From Willaertia magna (taxonomy: Eukaryota; Heterolobosea; Eutetramitea; Acrasida; Naegleriidae): a stretch of DNA of 46,267 nt. The stretch lies in contig CADWAF010004617.1 in assembly GCA_902984215.1 (NCBI GenBank), positions 1-46,267 on the forward strand. The letters are read 5' to 3'. Below the pieces are notes generated by a model, which saw only the letters and a program-made list of their open reading frames with translations, was not told where the DNA came from and made no database searches. Within the stretch, counting starts at the first letter, position 1; each line of letters begins with the position of its first letter. The translations under genes were made by a program, and so were the position numbers. This document shows positions 18,464-30,129 of this stretch, piece after piece.

Positions 18464-19285
18464 ATGAGTCAATCGATTATTGCTACAGTTGTTATTCCAG
18501 CTTATAAAGAGGCTGCCAATCTTAAAGAATTAATTACTCGTATATATGAAGCTATTGATACTTATGATTTCGGAAGTGAATGTAAAAAAGTAGATAGAAA
18601 ATCATTAGAAGTTATTGTTGTAGATGATAATTCACAAGATGGAAGTGAAGAAATTGTTAATGAAATTTCAAAAACTAATTCAAATGTTAGAATAATTGTA
18701 AGAAAGAATGAAAAGGGTCTTTCAAGTGCAGTTTTAAGAGGATTTGATGAAGCAAAAGCAACTAATGTTCTATTATGTATGGATGCAGATTTACAACATC
18801 CACCAGAGTCCGTTCCACGTATGCTTCAACCTTTATTAAAGAACAATGATAACACTGAATTTGTTTTAGGAACAAGATACGGAAGTGGTTCTATGAGTGT
18901 AGATAGTAACTGGCCTTTATATAGAAGGGTAATTTCAAAGACTGCAAGATCAATGGCTAGACCTTTAACACCACTATCAGATCCTATGTCAGGCTTCTTT
19001 GCTATTACAACTGAAGCCTATAGAAGAGCTCGTTCTAGTGTTAATCCTATTGGTTTTAAAATTGCATTAGAACTTTATGTAAAGGCTTCTATTAAGAAAC
19101 ATAGTGAAGTACCTTTTGCTTTTGGTGTTAGATTACATGGTTACAGTAAATTATCTGGAAAAGTTATTGTGCATTATCTTAAACATTTATATGATTTATA
19201 TTTATTTTGTTATCCATATTTACCTATAGTACTGTTGTTATTTGTGATTTTATTTGTTTATTTAATGTATACTTTATTATTTTAA
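18464..19285 (+). CDS. DPM1: Dolichol-phosphate mannosyltransferase
   Basis: This 273-aa GT2-family enzyme transfers mannose from GDP-mannose to dolichyl phosphate at the ER, feeding N-glycan, GPI and O-mannose synthesis. Residues VVIPAYKEAANL (9-20), VVDDNSQDGS (52-61) and the metal-binding DADLQHPP (107-114) are diagnostic. GTRYGSG, PLSDPMSGFFAI and GFKIALEL complete the pattern. Unlike animal DPM1, it ends in a hydrophobic segment (about 241-273), so it is the yeast/trypanosome single-subunit type that needs no DPM2/DPM3 anchor. The start follows TAAAAAAAA. No intron. It is followed by the AT-rich desert. Confidence 0.93.
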   Translation: MSQSIIATVVIPAYKEAANLKELITRIYEAIDTYDFGSECKKVDRKSLEVIVVDDNSQDGSEEIVNEISKTNSNVRIIVRKNEKGLSSAVLRGFDEAKATNVLLCMDADLQHPPESVPRMLQPLLKNNDNTEFVLGTRYGSGSMSVDSNWPLYRRVISKTARSMARPLTPLSDPMSGFFAITTEAYRRARSSVNPIGFKIALELYVKASIKKHSEVPFAFGVRLHGYSKLSGKVIVHYLKHLYDLYLFCYPYLPIVLLLFVILFVYLMYTLLF

Positions 19286-20635
19286 ATTATTTTTGTAATA
19301 TATAAGTTTATATAAATTATTTTTTAAAGTTATTGTAATGCTTTATTGTAAATTATTTAAAATCTTTAAAAGTAACTGTAGTTTCTTTTAAAATTCATTT
19401 GCAAATTAATTAAGTGACTAAACCTGTTATAAAGTACTGTAAAATTATTTATTTAATTTTTTTAAAAACTCTTCACAATAAAAAACTATTGTACAATCTA
19501 ATAAAACATAATGTATAAAAACATAACTTATATTATTTAAAATTAAAATATTTCTTTTTGCTACTATAATATTTAATTTAAATTTATTAAATAATTTTTT
19601 TTTAAAAAATTATTACTATAATAATTATAATAATCCTTTTATTGTCATCTTATTTTATTATGATAATTAATATTTAAAATTTAAATTATCAATGATTATA
19701 AAAAATAAAATAATTTTTTTAAATTTTTATCATTTTTTTTAATTAAATCAATTTCATTAATTATTAAGATTTTTATTTGTAAAAAATTTAAAAAATTAAT
19801 ATTAACTAATTTATTTTTTATATTTCAAAATATATATTATTTAAAAATTTTTTTATTAGTAATTAATTTTTATTTTAAAATATATTTAAATATTTAATTT
19901 TTTTTAAATACTTTTTGTCCATTTTTATAATTTATATTAACAACTTTTATTTTTATATTTCTAATAATTAAAAAACTATATAAATGATTATTATATAAAT
20001 AATGATATAATTAATATTAAAAAAAATTACATATAAAATATTTTTATGAATTAATAGATATAAATGATATTAATTTTAAAAAAAATATAAATATAAAATA
20101 AAATTAATACATTTTTATTTAGTTTTATTTTTATTATTTTATAAAAAATTTAAAAATAATATATATATTATATTAAATTGTTTATTTTTTTGTTTTCAAT
20201 TTTTAATTTTGTTTGATTTTTTAATAAAATTATAAATTAAGGTTGTAATTTTAGATTTATATTAATTACTGTTGTTATAAAAAATCTGTTAACATTATTA
20301 AATAATATAAATCTATTCTAAAAGATATATTTGGCACTTTAAGTATTAAAAAAAATAATTCTAGACTGTAATTTCCTCTAAACTCAGCTCAAAGCTTCAC
20401 ACATTTCCTTCTATTTTCTTTCTTACAGTTTTTCAATACAATTATCATCTAAATTAACTTTTAAATAATATCTGCCATTTTTTATACTTTTCTTTATGTG
20501 TAGCGGTCAATAACAAAAAATTTTGTAAAGTTTTTAATATTTATTTTACTTTTCAGGAAATCACCCATAAATTTATTATTTACAATTATTAATTAATATA
20601 TCCATATATGAAAAAGATACAAACCAACAAATAAT
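19286..20635. other. AT-rich gene desert, 1.35 kb
   Basis: This is the longest gap in the window, with no ORF of note. Counting bases in 19561-20220 gives about 40 G+C in 660, or roughly 6% GC, far below the flanking genes and other gaps. It is made of A-runs, T-runs and TATA/TTTAAA words, without an obvious tandem period. It separates the DPM1 3' end from the convergent carrier gene, so it holds two 3' ends and no required promoter. Confidence 0.8.
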
Positions 20636-21850
20636 TTACAAAGTATTACTATTCAAAGCTAAGGCTGACTTAAAAGTATTATAAACAGAAAGAACAGTTG
20701 AACTAATGACAGTATAATAAATTAAATAATAAGGAAAACCTCTATACAAGCCTTTAAACCCTTCTTTCTGTAATGTATAAGCAAAGGCTTGTCTACCATT
20801 CTTAAATAACTTTTCTTCTCCTAAACCAACTTGTAATATTAATCTATTTCTTATTACTTCTAATGGATAAGATAGCGATGCACCACCTACTGAAGCAACT
20901 GTACCTGAAATGATTTGAAGCTTTAAACGTTGTTGATCATCCATTGGAACTCCTTCATTAAGGATACGTGCTTGTCTTGAAGCGATATAATTATAAAGTA
21001 AAAAGGTAGTAGATGCTCCAACAAGGTTATGAGAAATACTTAATGTTAAACCTCTATAGAAACCTAAAGGACCTTCAGTTAATTTAATTGCTTTAAATAA
21101 TTCTGTTAATTTAAAAGAACGATTTCTTTGAACATCTGCTTCCAAATGAATTTTAGCAAGTAATAGAGGATAAGTTGCTAATATTGCGGAAACGCTAATA
21201 ATCGAAGTTGTTAATATAGAAGAACCTGAAAACCTTTGTAAAGCCTTTATTCTCTCTTCCTTATCTCTTGAATCATCTCTTGCAATGGAAGAGGCTTCAT
21301 TCCACTTTGAACGCATAAAATCAGTAGTTGCTAAAGCAATTGAAAACCCACTTCCTGTAATTAAGAAAGAAGGAATAAAACCTCTCCAATAGCTTAAAAA
21401 GCCTTGTTCTTTAGAAATTGATCCAAATACTTGAAGTGAATTTCTATATGTTTTTTGAACTGTAAGTTCTGTTGATATGCTTTCGGGATTTGTAGTAGAT
21501 GTTGTTGTTGCCGTAATAATCTCTTTAATTCTTTGATAAGGTGATACATGTTGAACTTGCATAATGGTTAAAACTCTTTCGAAAGGATGTCTCATAAATA
21601 AAGGAACTACGGTATTTGCAAATAACATGTATTTACTTGGTGGAGTAATATTTGGAGGTAGGAAAGCATTGTTATTATTATTGTTGTTGCTATTAGGATT
21701 GTTGTTGTTTCTTTTTATTCCTAATCCAACAACCTTTTCTAAATAGTTATTTAATTCTTGTTGATTTTTCTTGTTCTTCTCTTCATCGTCATCACCGTTG
21801 TTGTCAAGTTTAACAGTAAGCTTATTATTACTATCTTTATCGGAATTCAT
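20636..21850 (-). CDS. Mitochondrial carrier family (SLC25) protein, divergent
   Basis: This 404-aa protein has three mitochondrial-carrier repeats after a 70-residue Asn-rich disordered N-terminus. The signature Px[DE]xx[RK] appears as HPFERVL (88-94) in repeat 1, a degenerate YPLLLAKIHLE in repeat 2 and YPLEVIRNRL in repeat 3. Matching second halves are FLSYWRGFIPSF, GPLGFYRGLTLSI and GFKGLYRGFPYYL. The third-repeat site IRNRLILQ sits where ADP/ATP carriers have RRRMMM, so it is related to the ATP/ADP or phosphate-nucleotide branch at most distantly. The substrate is not predictable. Repeat 2 lacks the salt-bridge residues, which is unusual for an active transporter. The gene is intronless, on the same strand as the tail-anchored protein upstream of it. 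Confidence 0.82.
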   Translation of the reverse strand: MNSDKDSNNKLTVKLDNNGDDDEEKNKKNQQELNNYLEKVVGLGIKRNNNNPNSNNNNNNNAFLPPNITPPSKYMLFANTVVPLFMRHPFERVLTIMQVQHVSPYQRIKEIITATTTSTTNPESISTELTVQKTYRNSLQVFGSISKEQGFLSYWRGFIPSFLITGSGFSIALATTDFMRSKWNEASSIARDDSRDKEERIKALQRFSGSSILTTSIISVSAILATYPLLLAKIHLEADVQRNRSFKLTELFKAIKLTEGPLGFYRGLTLSISHNLVGASTTFLLYNYIASRQARILNEGVPMDDQQRLKLQIISGTVASVGGASLSYPLEVIRNRLILQVGLGEEKLFKNGRQAFAYTLQKEGFKGLYRGFPYYLIYYTVISSTVLSVYNTFKSALALNSNTL

Positions 21851-21960
21851 TATTTTTGATTTTTCAATTTAACATTAAAATTTAATTATTTTTGGCTGAA
21901 TTTTCAATGCTATTTTTGGATTTTTAAATGGCCAAACCATTTTATAATACTAAAATAATT

Positions 21961-23982
21961 TTATTTCTTAAACAAATTAAAAAGAATTGGTAATGAAATT
22001 AAAAATACTGCAAAAACTAAAATAACTAAACCTAAAGTTTTTGGACTAACAGTCTTTTCAGTCTTTTTAGTTTCCATAAACTTTAAAAACATGATAATTT
22101 CACGATACTTTTGATCACTTTCTAAAAAGGAGGCTAACTTATTAATAACACCATCTTGTTTAGATTTTGATGCATTTTGAAAGATTGCATTGGCACTTGC
22201 AATTGATGCAAATCTAGTATATCTTAATAACATTCCTTCTTCCATTTCTTGTTTTTGTGAAGATTTTGTTTGTTTCTTTTTTTGTTTATTTGATCCTGCA
22301 TTTTGAATCATGTCTGTAATTAATTGTAAAACACTTGAATCTAAAATCTTTTCAAAAATTAAAGAAGATTCTTCTTGATAGGATTGTGGGACTGTAGTTG
22401 GGTTTAAAGCGTAACATATTACTTTTAATAAAACCATTGAATTATATCTTATATCACGATAATAATCTGAATTATCTTTTGATTTAATATCTTTAATAAT
22501 CATATCAATTAAATCAGTTTGTGAATCAATATCAATAATTAATTTAACATCACCACTTGATAAAATACCTTGTATTGCTACTAATCCTGATAATGTCATA
22601 TGTTTAACATTTTCAGCACGATTTGTTTTAACTAAATTAGTTACAATTAATTTTAATAATTCATTATCATTTTGTTTAACATAATTATTAACAAAATGTT
22701 TAGCAATATCATTATCTTTAATACAAATACGTCCAACAACATAACAACATAAAGAACAAACATAAGAACTAAATTTAGATCCTTCTTCACCACGTTTTGC
22801 ATATCTTAATAACATTTTAACTACTTTACTAACTAAACCATTATAATAAACATTTGAAATTAATTTATCATTACATAATAATGAAATAATAATTAATAAA
22901 ATCTTTTCTAACATTAATCTATCACTTTCAAAATAGAAATCTATTAAATTTAATAAATATTGATTAAAATTATTTTTCATCATTGTATTAGATATTTCTT
23001 CAAATCTATTTTGTGAAATTGTAATATCTAAAACTTCAATAAAATATTGTAAAATAAATTTAGAAATAAAATTTACAACATTTTCATTTTTAATTTCTTT
23101 TAATGCTTTTTCACCAACTTGAATAATTAAATCAAAAATTCTCTTATTAAATAAATTATTTTTTGCTTTTGATAACAATTCATTTTCTTCTTCATCAAAA
23201 TAATCATCTACATCTTCTTCATTAATTTCTTCATTTTCCATTTCTTGTTGCTCCATTTCTTTAAACATTAATTCTTCTGGATCAATTTCTTCATCTTCTT
23301 CATTTGTTGATTTCTTCTTTTTTAATAAAGAAGGTGGAGTAGGTTGATTATTTTTATTTGCTTTTGCCATTCTTGCTCTTTGAACATTATGAATATAAGT
23401 AGTTCTAGCAACAACTCTTAAGATATCTCTAAATGAAACAATTAAAACAATTAATAAACGTAATGCTTGTGTTACTTTTGTAAAACTTTCTTTACTTTCA
23501 TCTTTATCTTCTAAAAAAGAAGTTAAACATTTTTCAATCCATAAATTTACAATTTGACTTTGTAAAATATCTGATGATTTACCAATTAAAGATAAATGTA
23601 AAATTAATTCATGAATACGCATCAAATTACCAAAATCATTAAAGTTTGTGTTTCCTAAATAGTTAACACAATTTTCAATTATATTTTTATCAACTGCTTT
23701 TAATAATTGTCTTAATTTAATTTTATTTGATAATATAGCTTCAGAATGTAGGTTAGTATAAACTTTTTGGTAGATTTGATCTAAATCTAGATTTGTTGAA
23801 GAAGATTGATTTAAACTTGTTAAAACTTCTAAATATTCTTTATTTTCATCCTTTACCAATGATTTTGAAGGTATTTTTAAAGTCTCTTTAAAAAGATCAT
23901 GAATAAAAACCTCATCCGATGGTGGCTGTAAGGCTACAGTGGAAGATTGGCTACTACCTTCATTACTTGTTCTCTTTTTCAT
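21961..23982 (-). CDS. Tail-anchored helical-repeat (ARM/HEAT-like) protein
   Basis: This is a 673-aa protein of no recognised family. It is predominantly helical, with repeated Leu/Ile-rich helices from about 40 to 640 suggesting an armadillo/HEAT-type solenoid. It is broken by a charged disordered loop at about 190-275 (DEEIDPEELMFKEMEQQEME). A single hydrophobic segment at about 646-670 (LGLVILVFAVFLISLPILF) is followed by only a few residues (NLFKK), the layout of a tail-anchored protein facing the cytosol from the ER or mitochondrial outer membrane. No signal peptide. The start follows AAAAAAA. It shares a 275-bp divergent promoter, with two E2F-like sites, with the kinesin gene. Function unknown. 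Confidence 0.7.
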   Translation of the reverse strand: MKKRTSNEGSSQSSTVALQPPSDEVFIHDLFKETLKIPSKSLVKDENKEYLEVLTSLNQSSSTNLDLDQIYQKVYTNLHSEAILSNKIKLRQLLKAVDKNIIENCVNYLGNTNFNDFGNLMRIHELILHLSLIGKSSDILQSQIVNLWIEKCLTSFLEDKDESKESFTKVTQALRLLIVLIVSFRDILRVVARTTYIHNVQRARMAKANKNNQPTPPSLLKKKKSTNEEDEEIDPEELMFKEMEQQEMENEEINEEDVDDYFDEEENELLSKAKNNLFNKRIFDLIIQVGEKALKEIKNENVVNFISKFILQYFIEVLDITISQNRFEEISNTMMKNNFNQYLLNLIDFYFESDRLMLEKILLIIISLLCNDKLISNVYYNGLVSKVVKMLLRYAKRGEEGSKFSSYVCSLCCYVVGRICIKDNDIAKHFVNNYVKQNDNELLKLIVTNLVKTNRAENVKHMTLSGLVAIQGILSSGDVKLIIDIDSQTDLIDMIIKDIKSKDNSDYYRDIRYNSMVLLKVICYALNPTTVPQSYQEESSLIFEKILDSSVLQLITDMIQNAGSNKQKKKQTKSSQKQEMEEGMLLRYTRFASIASANAIFQNASKSKQDGVINKLASFLESDQKYREIIMFLKFMETKKTEKTVSPKTLGLVILVFAVFLISLPILFNLFKK

Positions 23983-24051
23983 TTTTTTTATTTTTTTTAA
24001 AAAATTTTAATTTCAATTATCCTTAGATTTTTGTTTTAGCTTAGGAAAGAT

Positions 24052-24070
24052 CCCGCCAAAAGTTGGCGCC
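24052..24070. promoter_or_regulatory. Paired E2F-like sites in divergent promoter
   Basis: CCCGCCAAA (24052-24060, read as TTTGGCGGG on the minus strand) and TTGGCGCC (24063-24070) lie next to each other. They are 70-90 bp from the tail-anchored protein's ATG and about 190 bp from the kinesin ATG. Both resemble E2F/DP sites. The downstream kinesin-12 is a mitotic gene, which fits, but function is unproven. Confidence 0.4.
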
Positions 24071-24257
24071 ATAAGTTGTTGTTGGGGAAAAGTTTATTTT
24101 TTAAACTTAAAAAAAATACGAATAAACGTAGAGGGCTATAACTCTAGTCAAAGGCTGCAAATAATTTCTTTCTTGTTGAAAATAATTTCTAAAGACGATT
24201 AAATATAATATTGGCAGCTAATATTAATTTTCTTTAATAGTGTATATAAAAGACATA

Positions 24258-27200
24258 ATGTTGAATACAGATGATTTGGAGTCCTTGAAATCAGGATCCA
24301 CTAAGAGTTCAATATCTTCACTTTCTTCTTTAGATTCATACCCAAACCAAAATATATTTTCAAATAACGATGAGGATAAAAGTAGTGTGAGAGTAGTTGT
24401 AAGAGTAAGACCTCTATTAGAATCCGAGCATCAATCATGTATAATGGTAGACCAACAATCCAAACGCACATTGCAAATACGTCCAAATTCTAAAGAAAAG
24501 CCAAAATTATTTACTTTCGACTTTGTTGCTAGTCCACAATCAACGCAAAAAGAAATGTTTGAATATTGTGGTAAGCCAATAGTAGACAGTTGTTTAGCTG
24601 GATATAATGGAACCGTTTTTTGTTACGGTCAAACTAGTAGCGGTAAAACATTTACGTAAGTTTCACCATTTCAACTTTATTAACTTTATAACTTTGTCAA
24701 TTAGAATGGGAACAACGTTTAATGATGTTGAGGAAGATCATTTCTTTCATTTACCTCCATCTGCTGGTTTAATACCTAGAGTTATATATTATTTATTCCA
24801 CGAAATGGAAAGAAAGAAACAAGAAACGAATATAAAATTCGTTTGTAAATGTTCATTCTTAGAAATTTATAATGAAAAGATATCAGATTTACTTGATGAC
24901 AATATAAGTACTACTATTTCTACGTTTAGTGGTAATACAATAACAAAAAGTTTAAATTTGAGGGAAGATATAAAGAATGGAGTTTATGTTGAAGATTTAT
25001 CTCAAGAAGATATTCTAACACCAAAGGAAGCTTTAGACTTATTAAGAAAAGGTGTTGCAAATAGACATATCGCTGCAACAGCAGCCAACCCTGAAAGCTC
25101 TCGTTCTCACTCTGTATTTACTATTTTAATTCAATCACAAGAAGTTTCTGAGAGTGGAGTTCAAAAGACTAGGACATCCAGGCTAAACTTAATTGATTTA
25201 GCTGGTAGTGAAAGACAGTCATCAACAAATGCAGAGGGTGATAGATTAAAAGAGGCTTGTATGATAAATAAATCACTTTCAACTCTAGGTAAAGTGATAA
25301 AGGATTTAGTTGATGTAGCAAATGGAATTCAGAGACACGTTCAATACAGAGACAGTAAACTAACATATCTTTTAAAAGATTCTTTGGGAGGTAATAGTAA
25401 GACTTGTATAATTGCTAATGTAAGCCCTGCTTTACAATCTTCTTCAGAAACTGTTTCTACTTTAAAATTTGCGCAAAGAGCAAAGAAAATCAAAAACGAG
25501 GCAAAGATTAACGAAGAGACTTTTGGTAGTGTTCCAGTTCTTCAAGAGCAAATTAGAATACTAAGAAGACAACTCAACGAAGCTAACAGAAAATTAATGG
25601 AAAAAGACTTCCAGCCAAACAATCAAAATATTGAAGTAATTCCAAACAATGGGCAAACAATAACACTGCAAGAATCTGATGAGAAAGAACAATATATTCA
25701 AGAATTACACAAACAACATTTATTTGTAGCGTCACAATTTGACGAGGAAGAGGAAAAATCTGCCAAGCTACGAGAGCAAATGAAATCTCTTTATAGTGCA
25801 ATTGACGCAAAAGAATATTTATTAAGGTGTACTAGATTCTTTTTAAAGATAAGAGAATGCAGAATTGCAAGACTTCAACAAAAATCACCAAAGTTTGCCT
25901 TTGACAAAGAAATTTCTCCAATTAAGAATTCACGTGGAAATGGTGATGCAATGCATGATGAAGAATTTTTTACTCCTGTATCAGGACAAGATTTTGATTT
26001 TGAGAAACATCAAAAAGAGTTTGATGTCAACTATGATGAGTTTTCTCTTGAAAACGAGGAACAGTGGTTGTCAAAAGCCGAGGCTCTTTTCCAAAAAGCG
26101 TTGTCCCCTGAGCAACATCCAGATGTTATTACTTTAAAAATCGAAAATATGGAGCTAAAACAACAATTAGAGGATTATGAATCTCAATTTGGTGACGAAT
26201 ATATTAGAAGTAAAAATAATTATTCAAAATTAAAAGAATACACCAGTAGCTTAGAGAAAACAATTAAGCATTTAACTGCTGACAAAGAGAAATTACTAGC
26301 GAAATGTAAGGGATTAGAAACTGATAATAATAGGAGAGCCTCAATACTTCTCCAGTCTACAGTTAGTAATACAAAGGAAAATGAGCAATTATTGGAAGAA
26401 ATAACGTCTCTCGAGTTGAAAAATGAAGAGCTACAAGAAACTGTTGCTACCCTGAAGAAAGAATTGGAGGTGTTACAAGAAAGTGAACAAAACGCTTGGC
26501 AACAAGTAGAGAGTGCCAAGCAGCTAGTAGATGAGATAGCAGAAGAAAAGGAATCATTTGCAAGACTATTCAAAGAATCTGAGGAACAAAGAAAAGAAGT
26601 TTTACAAATTATTGACGATATAGAAAATCAACAAGCAACACAAAGACAAAAGGAAGAAGAATTAATTGTAAAAGAAGAGCTCATGAAGGAAAAAGAAGTT
26701 AGCTACTTAAAACAACTAGAAGACACTCAACAACAGCTAGAAACTCTTGTATTCAGGGAAAGTGAATTGACTGAAATCCTTAGAAACAAACAACTTGCCG
26801 AGGAAGCTTCAATTAATGAAAATGACCAATTAAAACAACATTTGAATAACAAGAATAATGAATTGGATGTATTGATGAACAACTTCAGAGAAAAAGAGAC
26901 ACAATTTAGTAATTTGTTAAAGCAAAAAGATACAGAAATTGAAAATTTAAAGCGCTCTGTTGATGAACTAAGCAGAGTTGTTGAAGACCTTAAAGTAAAA
27001 GGTCAAGAGCTTATCCATGAAAAACAAAATGAACTTGAAGATACTGCTTCTAACCTTAGCTCTCAAATCACACAATTAAGTAATCAAGTTAACGATTACA
27101 AAAACTCTATTGAAGAAAGAGATAGAACAATAGAGTCTCTTAATACCAAGTATAATAACGAAATTCAAGAGCATGAATCTACAAGAAAGATTTTGTGTAC

Positions 27201-30054
27201 TCTTCAAGAAGAATTGAATACGTTCAAGTCCAAAGAACAAAATTTACTTACATCTTTACAAAGTAAAGAGTATAGTCTTGAGGAATTACAAAAAGAACAT
27301 GTTGAAACAAAACAAAGGTTAAGTGTGACAGAGCAACAAATAAGCGAAAAGAATAACGATTTCATTCAACAACAAATTGACTTAGAACAAAAGATAGAAG
27401 AACTAAATCAAGAAGTACAGTTTATGAAATCTAAAGAGAAAGATTTAACAGACGACCTCGAGCATAAAACGAAAGCCTGTGATGAGTTAACAAAACTAAA
27501 GGAACAAATTGAAACTCAACTTAAAGAAAAAGAAATATTATGGCAAGAAAAAGAAGATGACTACCAAAAATTGGTCGAAGAAATGAACTTCCAATTAAAA
27601 GAATCAAAGTCAAAAGTTGACGAACTTTCTTCTTTAATTGAAGAACAACAATCAACCATGGAGCGAAAAATTGAATCCCAAATTCTACACATAGAGAAGC
27701 TTAAAGGAGAAATGGAAGAAAAAGAGAATGAGTTGAAGAACTTGTTTACCCTTTATGAAACAGCGAACAACAGTCTCCAAGATAGTAACCAACGTATTGA
27801 AGAACTTGAACACTCCTTATTAAAGGAAAAATCTTTCAGTAAGACAAAAGAAAATGAAGTTGAGCAACTAAAGAAGCAATTAGATAAATTTGAACTAGAA
27901 AATGAAAATTTATTTAATGATTTGAGAAATGCTACTATAAAAGTAGATGAGTTAAATAATGAGCTTAATAATGTTCAAAAAGAGTACTCACAATTTAAAT
28001 CAAACCACGAAGATACTTTGAATAGGTTAAAGAAAAAGGCAGCTGATGAGCAACAAAGAAATGATGAATTAATGCAAGTTATAAACTCTATGGGAAGCTC
28101 AGGCGAAGAAGAAAAACAACAATTAATAGAAAGAGAAAATAAATACAAAGAGCAAACAGCAACAGAAATAGCTTCATTAAAAGAGGATGTAGAGGTGTTA
28201 ACTTTAAAGTTGGAAGAAACATTACAAGATAATGAAACATTAGTTGGTGGAATCGAAGAGTTGAAGCAAAAACATGCTAGTGAATTACAAGAAACCAATC
28301 AACTAAAGGAAGCACTAGAAAATGAATTATCCAAGGCAAATGAAAGCATTACTTCTCTCAAAGAAGAGATACAATCATTACATAAGAAACTTAATGAGGC
28401 TATCTCTAATGAAGAAGTCGCTAACAAAATAAAAGAGGCAGAGTTGGAGAATTTGAGCAATGAAATTAACAAGTTAAAGGAGCTTTTGACTTTGTCAAAT
28501 AGCAAATGTAATGACCTAGAACTTGCCATAGATAGTCAAAAAGAGACTTATTCTAAACTAGAATCAAGATTAAATGATGAAAAAAAAGATTTTAATTTAG
28601 AAAAAGAAAAGCTTAATTCATTTCTAATTGAAAAAGACAAAACATTGAACAAAGTGACTAAAGAAAAATCTGATTTGATGGAAGAGTTGAATCTTATTAA
28701 ACTTTCTTTGAATGCTAAAGATACTGAAATATTAGAGCTTACTGAACTTGCTGAAGAAAGTATAAGTAAACTAAAGATCGCAGAGGATGAAATACTTGAA
28801 AAGGACAATAAGATAGGGAGTTTAGGTGAATTGCATGAAAGTGCAATTAAAAACATCCAAACACTTACTGCTGAGATTGAGGAATATAAGAAAAATGGAA
28901 CTGTTCTTTCTGAAGAGAATTCTACTTTAAAGGCTCAACTATGTGAAATTAAGGATGAATTACTGAAAAAGACTGAAGAAATTGAGAAACAAAAATCAAC
29001 AATTCAAAAATTATCCTCAGGAGAAGAAGTATTAAAATTCAAACAAGAAATGACAGTTTTAGATAAGAAAGTAGAAAGGTTAGAAAACGAATTACAATCA
29101 GAAAGAGACCTACTTTTCACAAAAGAAAACCAACTTAACTCTTTGAGACTTGAGCAAGATCAAAACAAACAAAAGATTTCTGATTTAGAAAAAGAACTTT
29201 TATCACAACAAATTGCCTCTGAAGAAAACGTGCAAAAATTAAAGGAGGAGTATGAACAAAAAGAAACAGAGCTAAACTCTGCTATTGAAAAACTGAAATT
29301 AGAACTCAAAGAAAGTGAGACTGATGTCACTCAACTAAGAGAAGAAGTTGAATCATTACGTAAAGACAATGAAAAACTAATTGGCCACAACAATCACAAA
29401 CAAAAGATCCAATATCAAATGAAAATCAAACAAGAAAATAATGATCTAAAAGAAGAATTACATAAAATCCAAAAGTTACTTTTAGAAAAAGAAACATACA
29501 TTAAGAAACTGAAAACCCAAGTTGATGTAGAGAAACTAGTTTCTCCAACAAATCCTGTTGCCCCTAATCCTTTTGCCTCAACAAAGCCAGTTCAACCTAT
29601 TGGTCCTATTGGTCCTAATCCATTCTCCTCCAGTACAAATACCTCCTTACTAGGATCTCCTCTTAAAGATAAAACTAGAGTTTCTGTTTATTCCAGAAGA
29701 CAAAGTATGGGTGGAAGAAAGTTATTAGATGCTAATACCAATACCAATCAACAACCTAAGCCAGTCAAAAACAAGCCAACTAATTTAACTTTACCGAACA
29801 CTACAGTAGACAAGGAAAATCAACCAGAAGACCTTCAAACACCACTAAGCGCTCAAGTTCTTTTTGGAAATAATAGAAAGAGAAGAAACAATCCAGTTGC
29901 TACAACAACAACTACGACAGAAACAAAAAAGGTAAAACCAACAGAGAATGTGCCATCAAATACTAATAACACCAATAATAATTCCACAATTTTTTCTAAC
30001 ACAACAAGTGGTGAAGAGCCCAACGAAAGAAGAATGTCCTTTCGTTTAAGGTAA
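24258..30054 (+). CDS. Kinesin-12 family motor (KIF15-like)
   Basis: Two exons, 24258-24655 and 24705-30054, are joined over a 49-nt intron whose removal restores GKTFTMGT; the product is 1915 aa. The upstream frame begins with GTG, so the ATG at 24258 is used. The motor domain runs from about residue 44 to 400, with P-loop GQTSSGKT near 124, switch I NPESSRSHSVF and switch II LIDLAGSERQ. The motor is N-terminal. The neck-proximal stretch LKFAQRAKKIKNEAKINEET and VDVANGIQRHVQYRDSKLTY match kinesin-12. About 1350 residues of near-continuous coiled coil follow, then a basic Pro/Asn-rich tail ending RRMSFRLR. Kinesin-12 motors crosslink spindle or phragmoplast microtubules. It is longer than human KIF15 (1388 aa) because of extra coiled coil. 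Confidence 0.88.
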
Positions 30055-30129
30055 ACCATTTTCAATAAATATGTACATATAAAGTATTGTTGTAAACTTT
30101 TAAAATCCCTAATAAAATATAAGTTATAT

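Noticed and set aside
26220..28856. Several Ser/Cys/Phe-rich minus-strand frames of 76-117 codons
   Set aside because: They are mirror frames of the kinesin coiled coil, whose Glu/Lys/Leu codons leave the antisense open.
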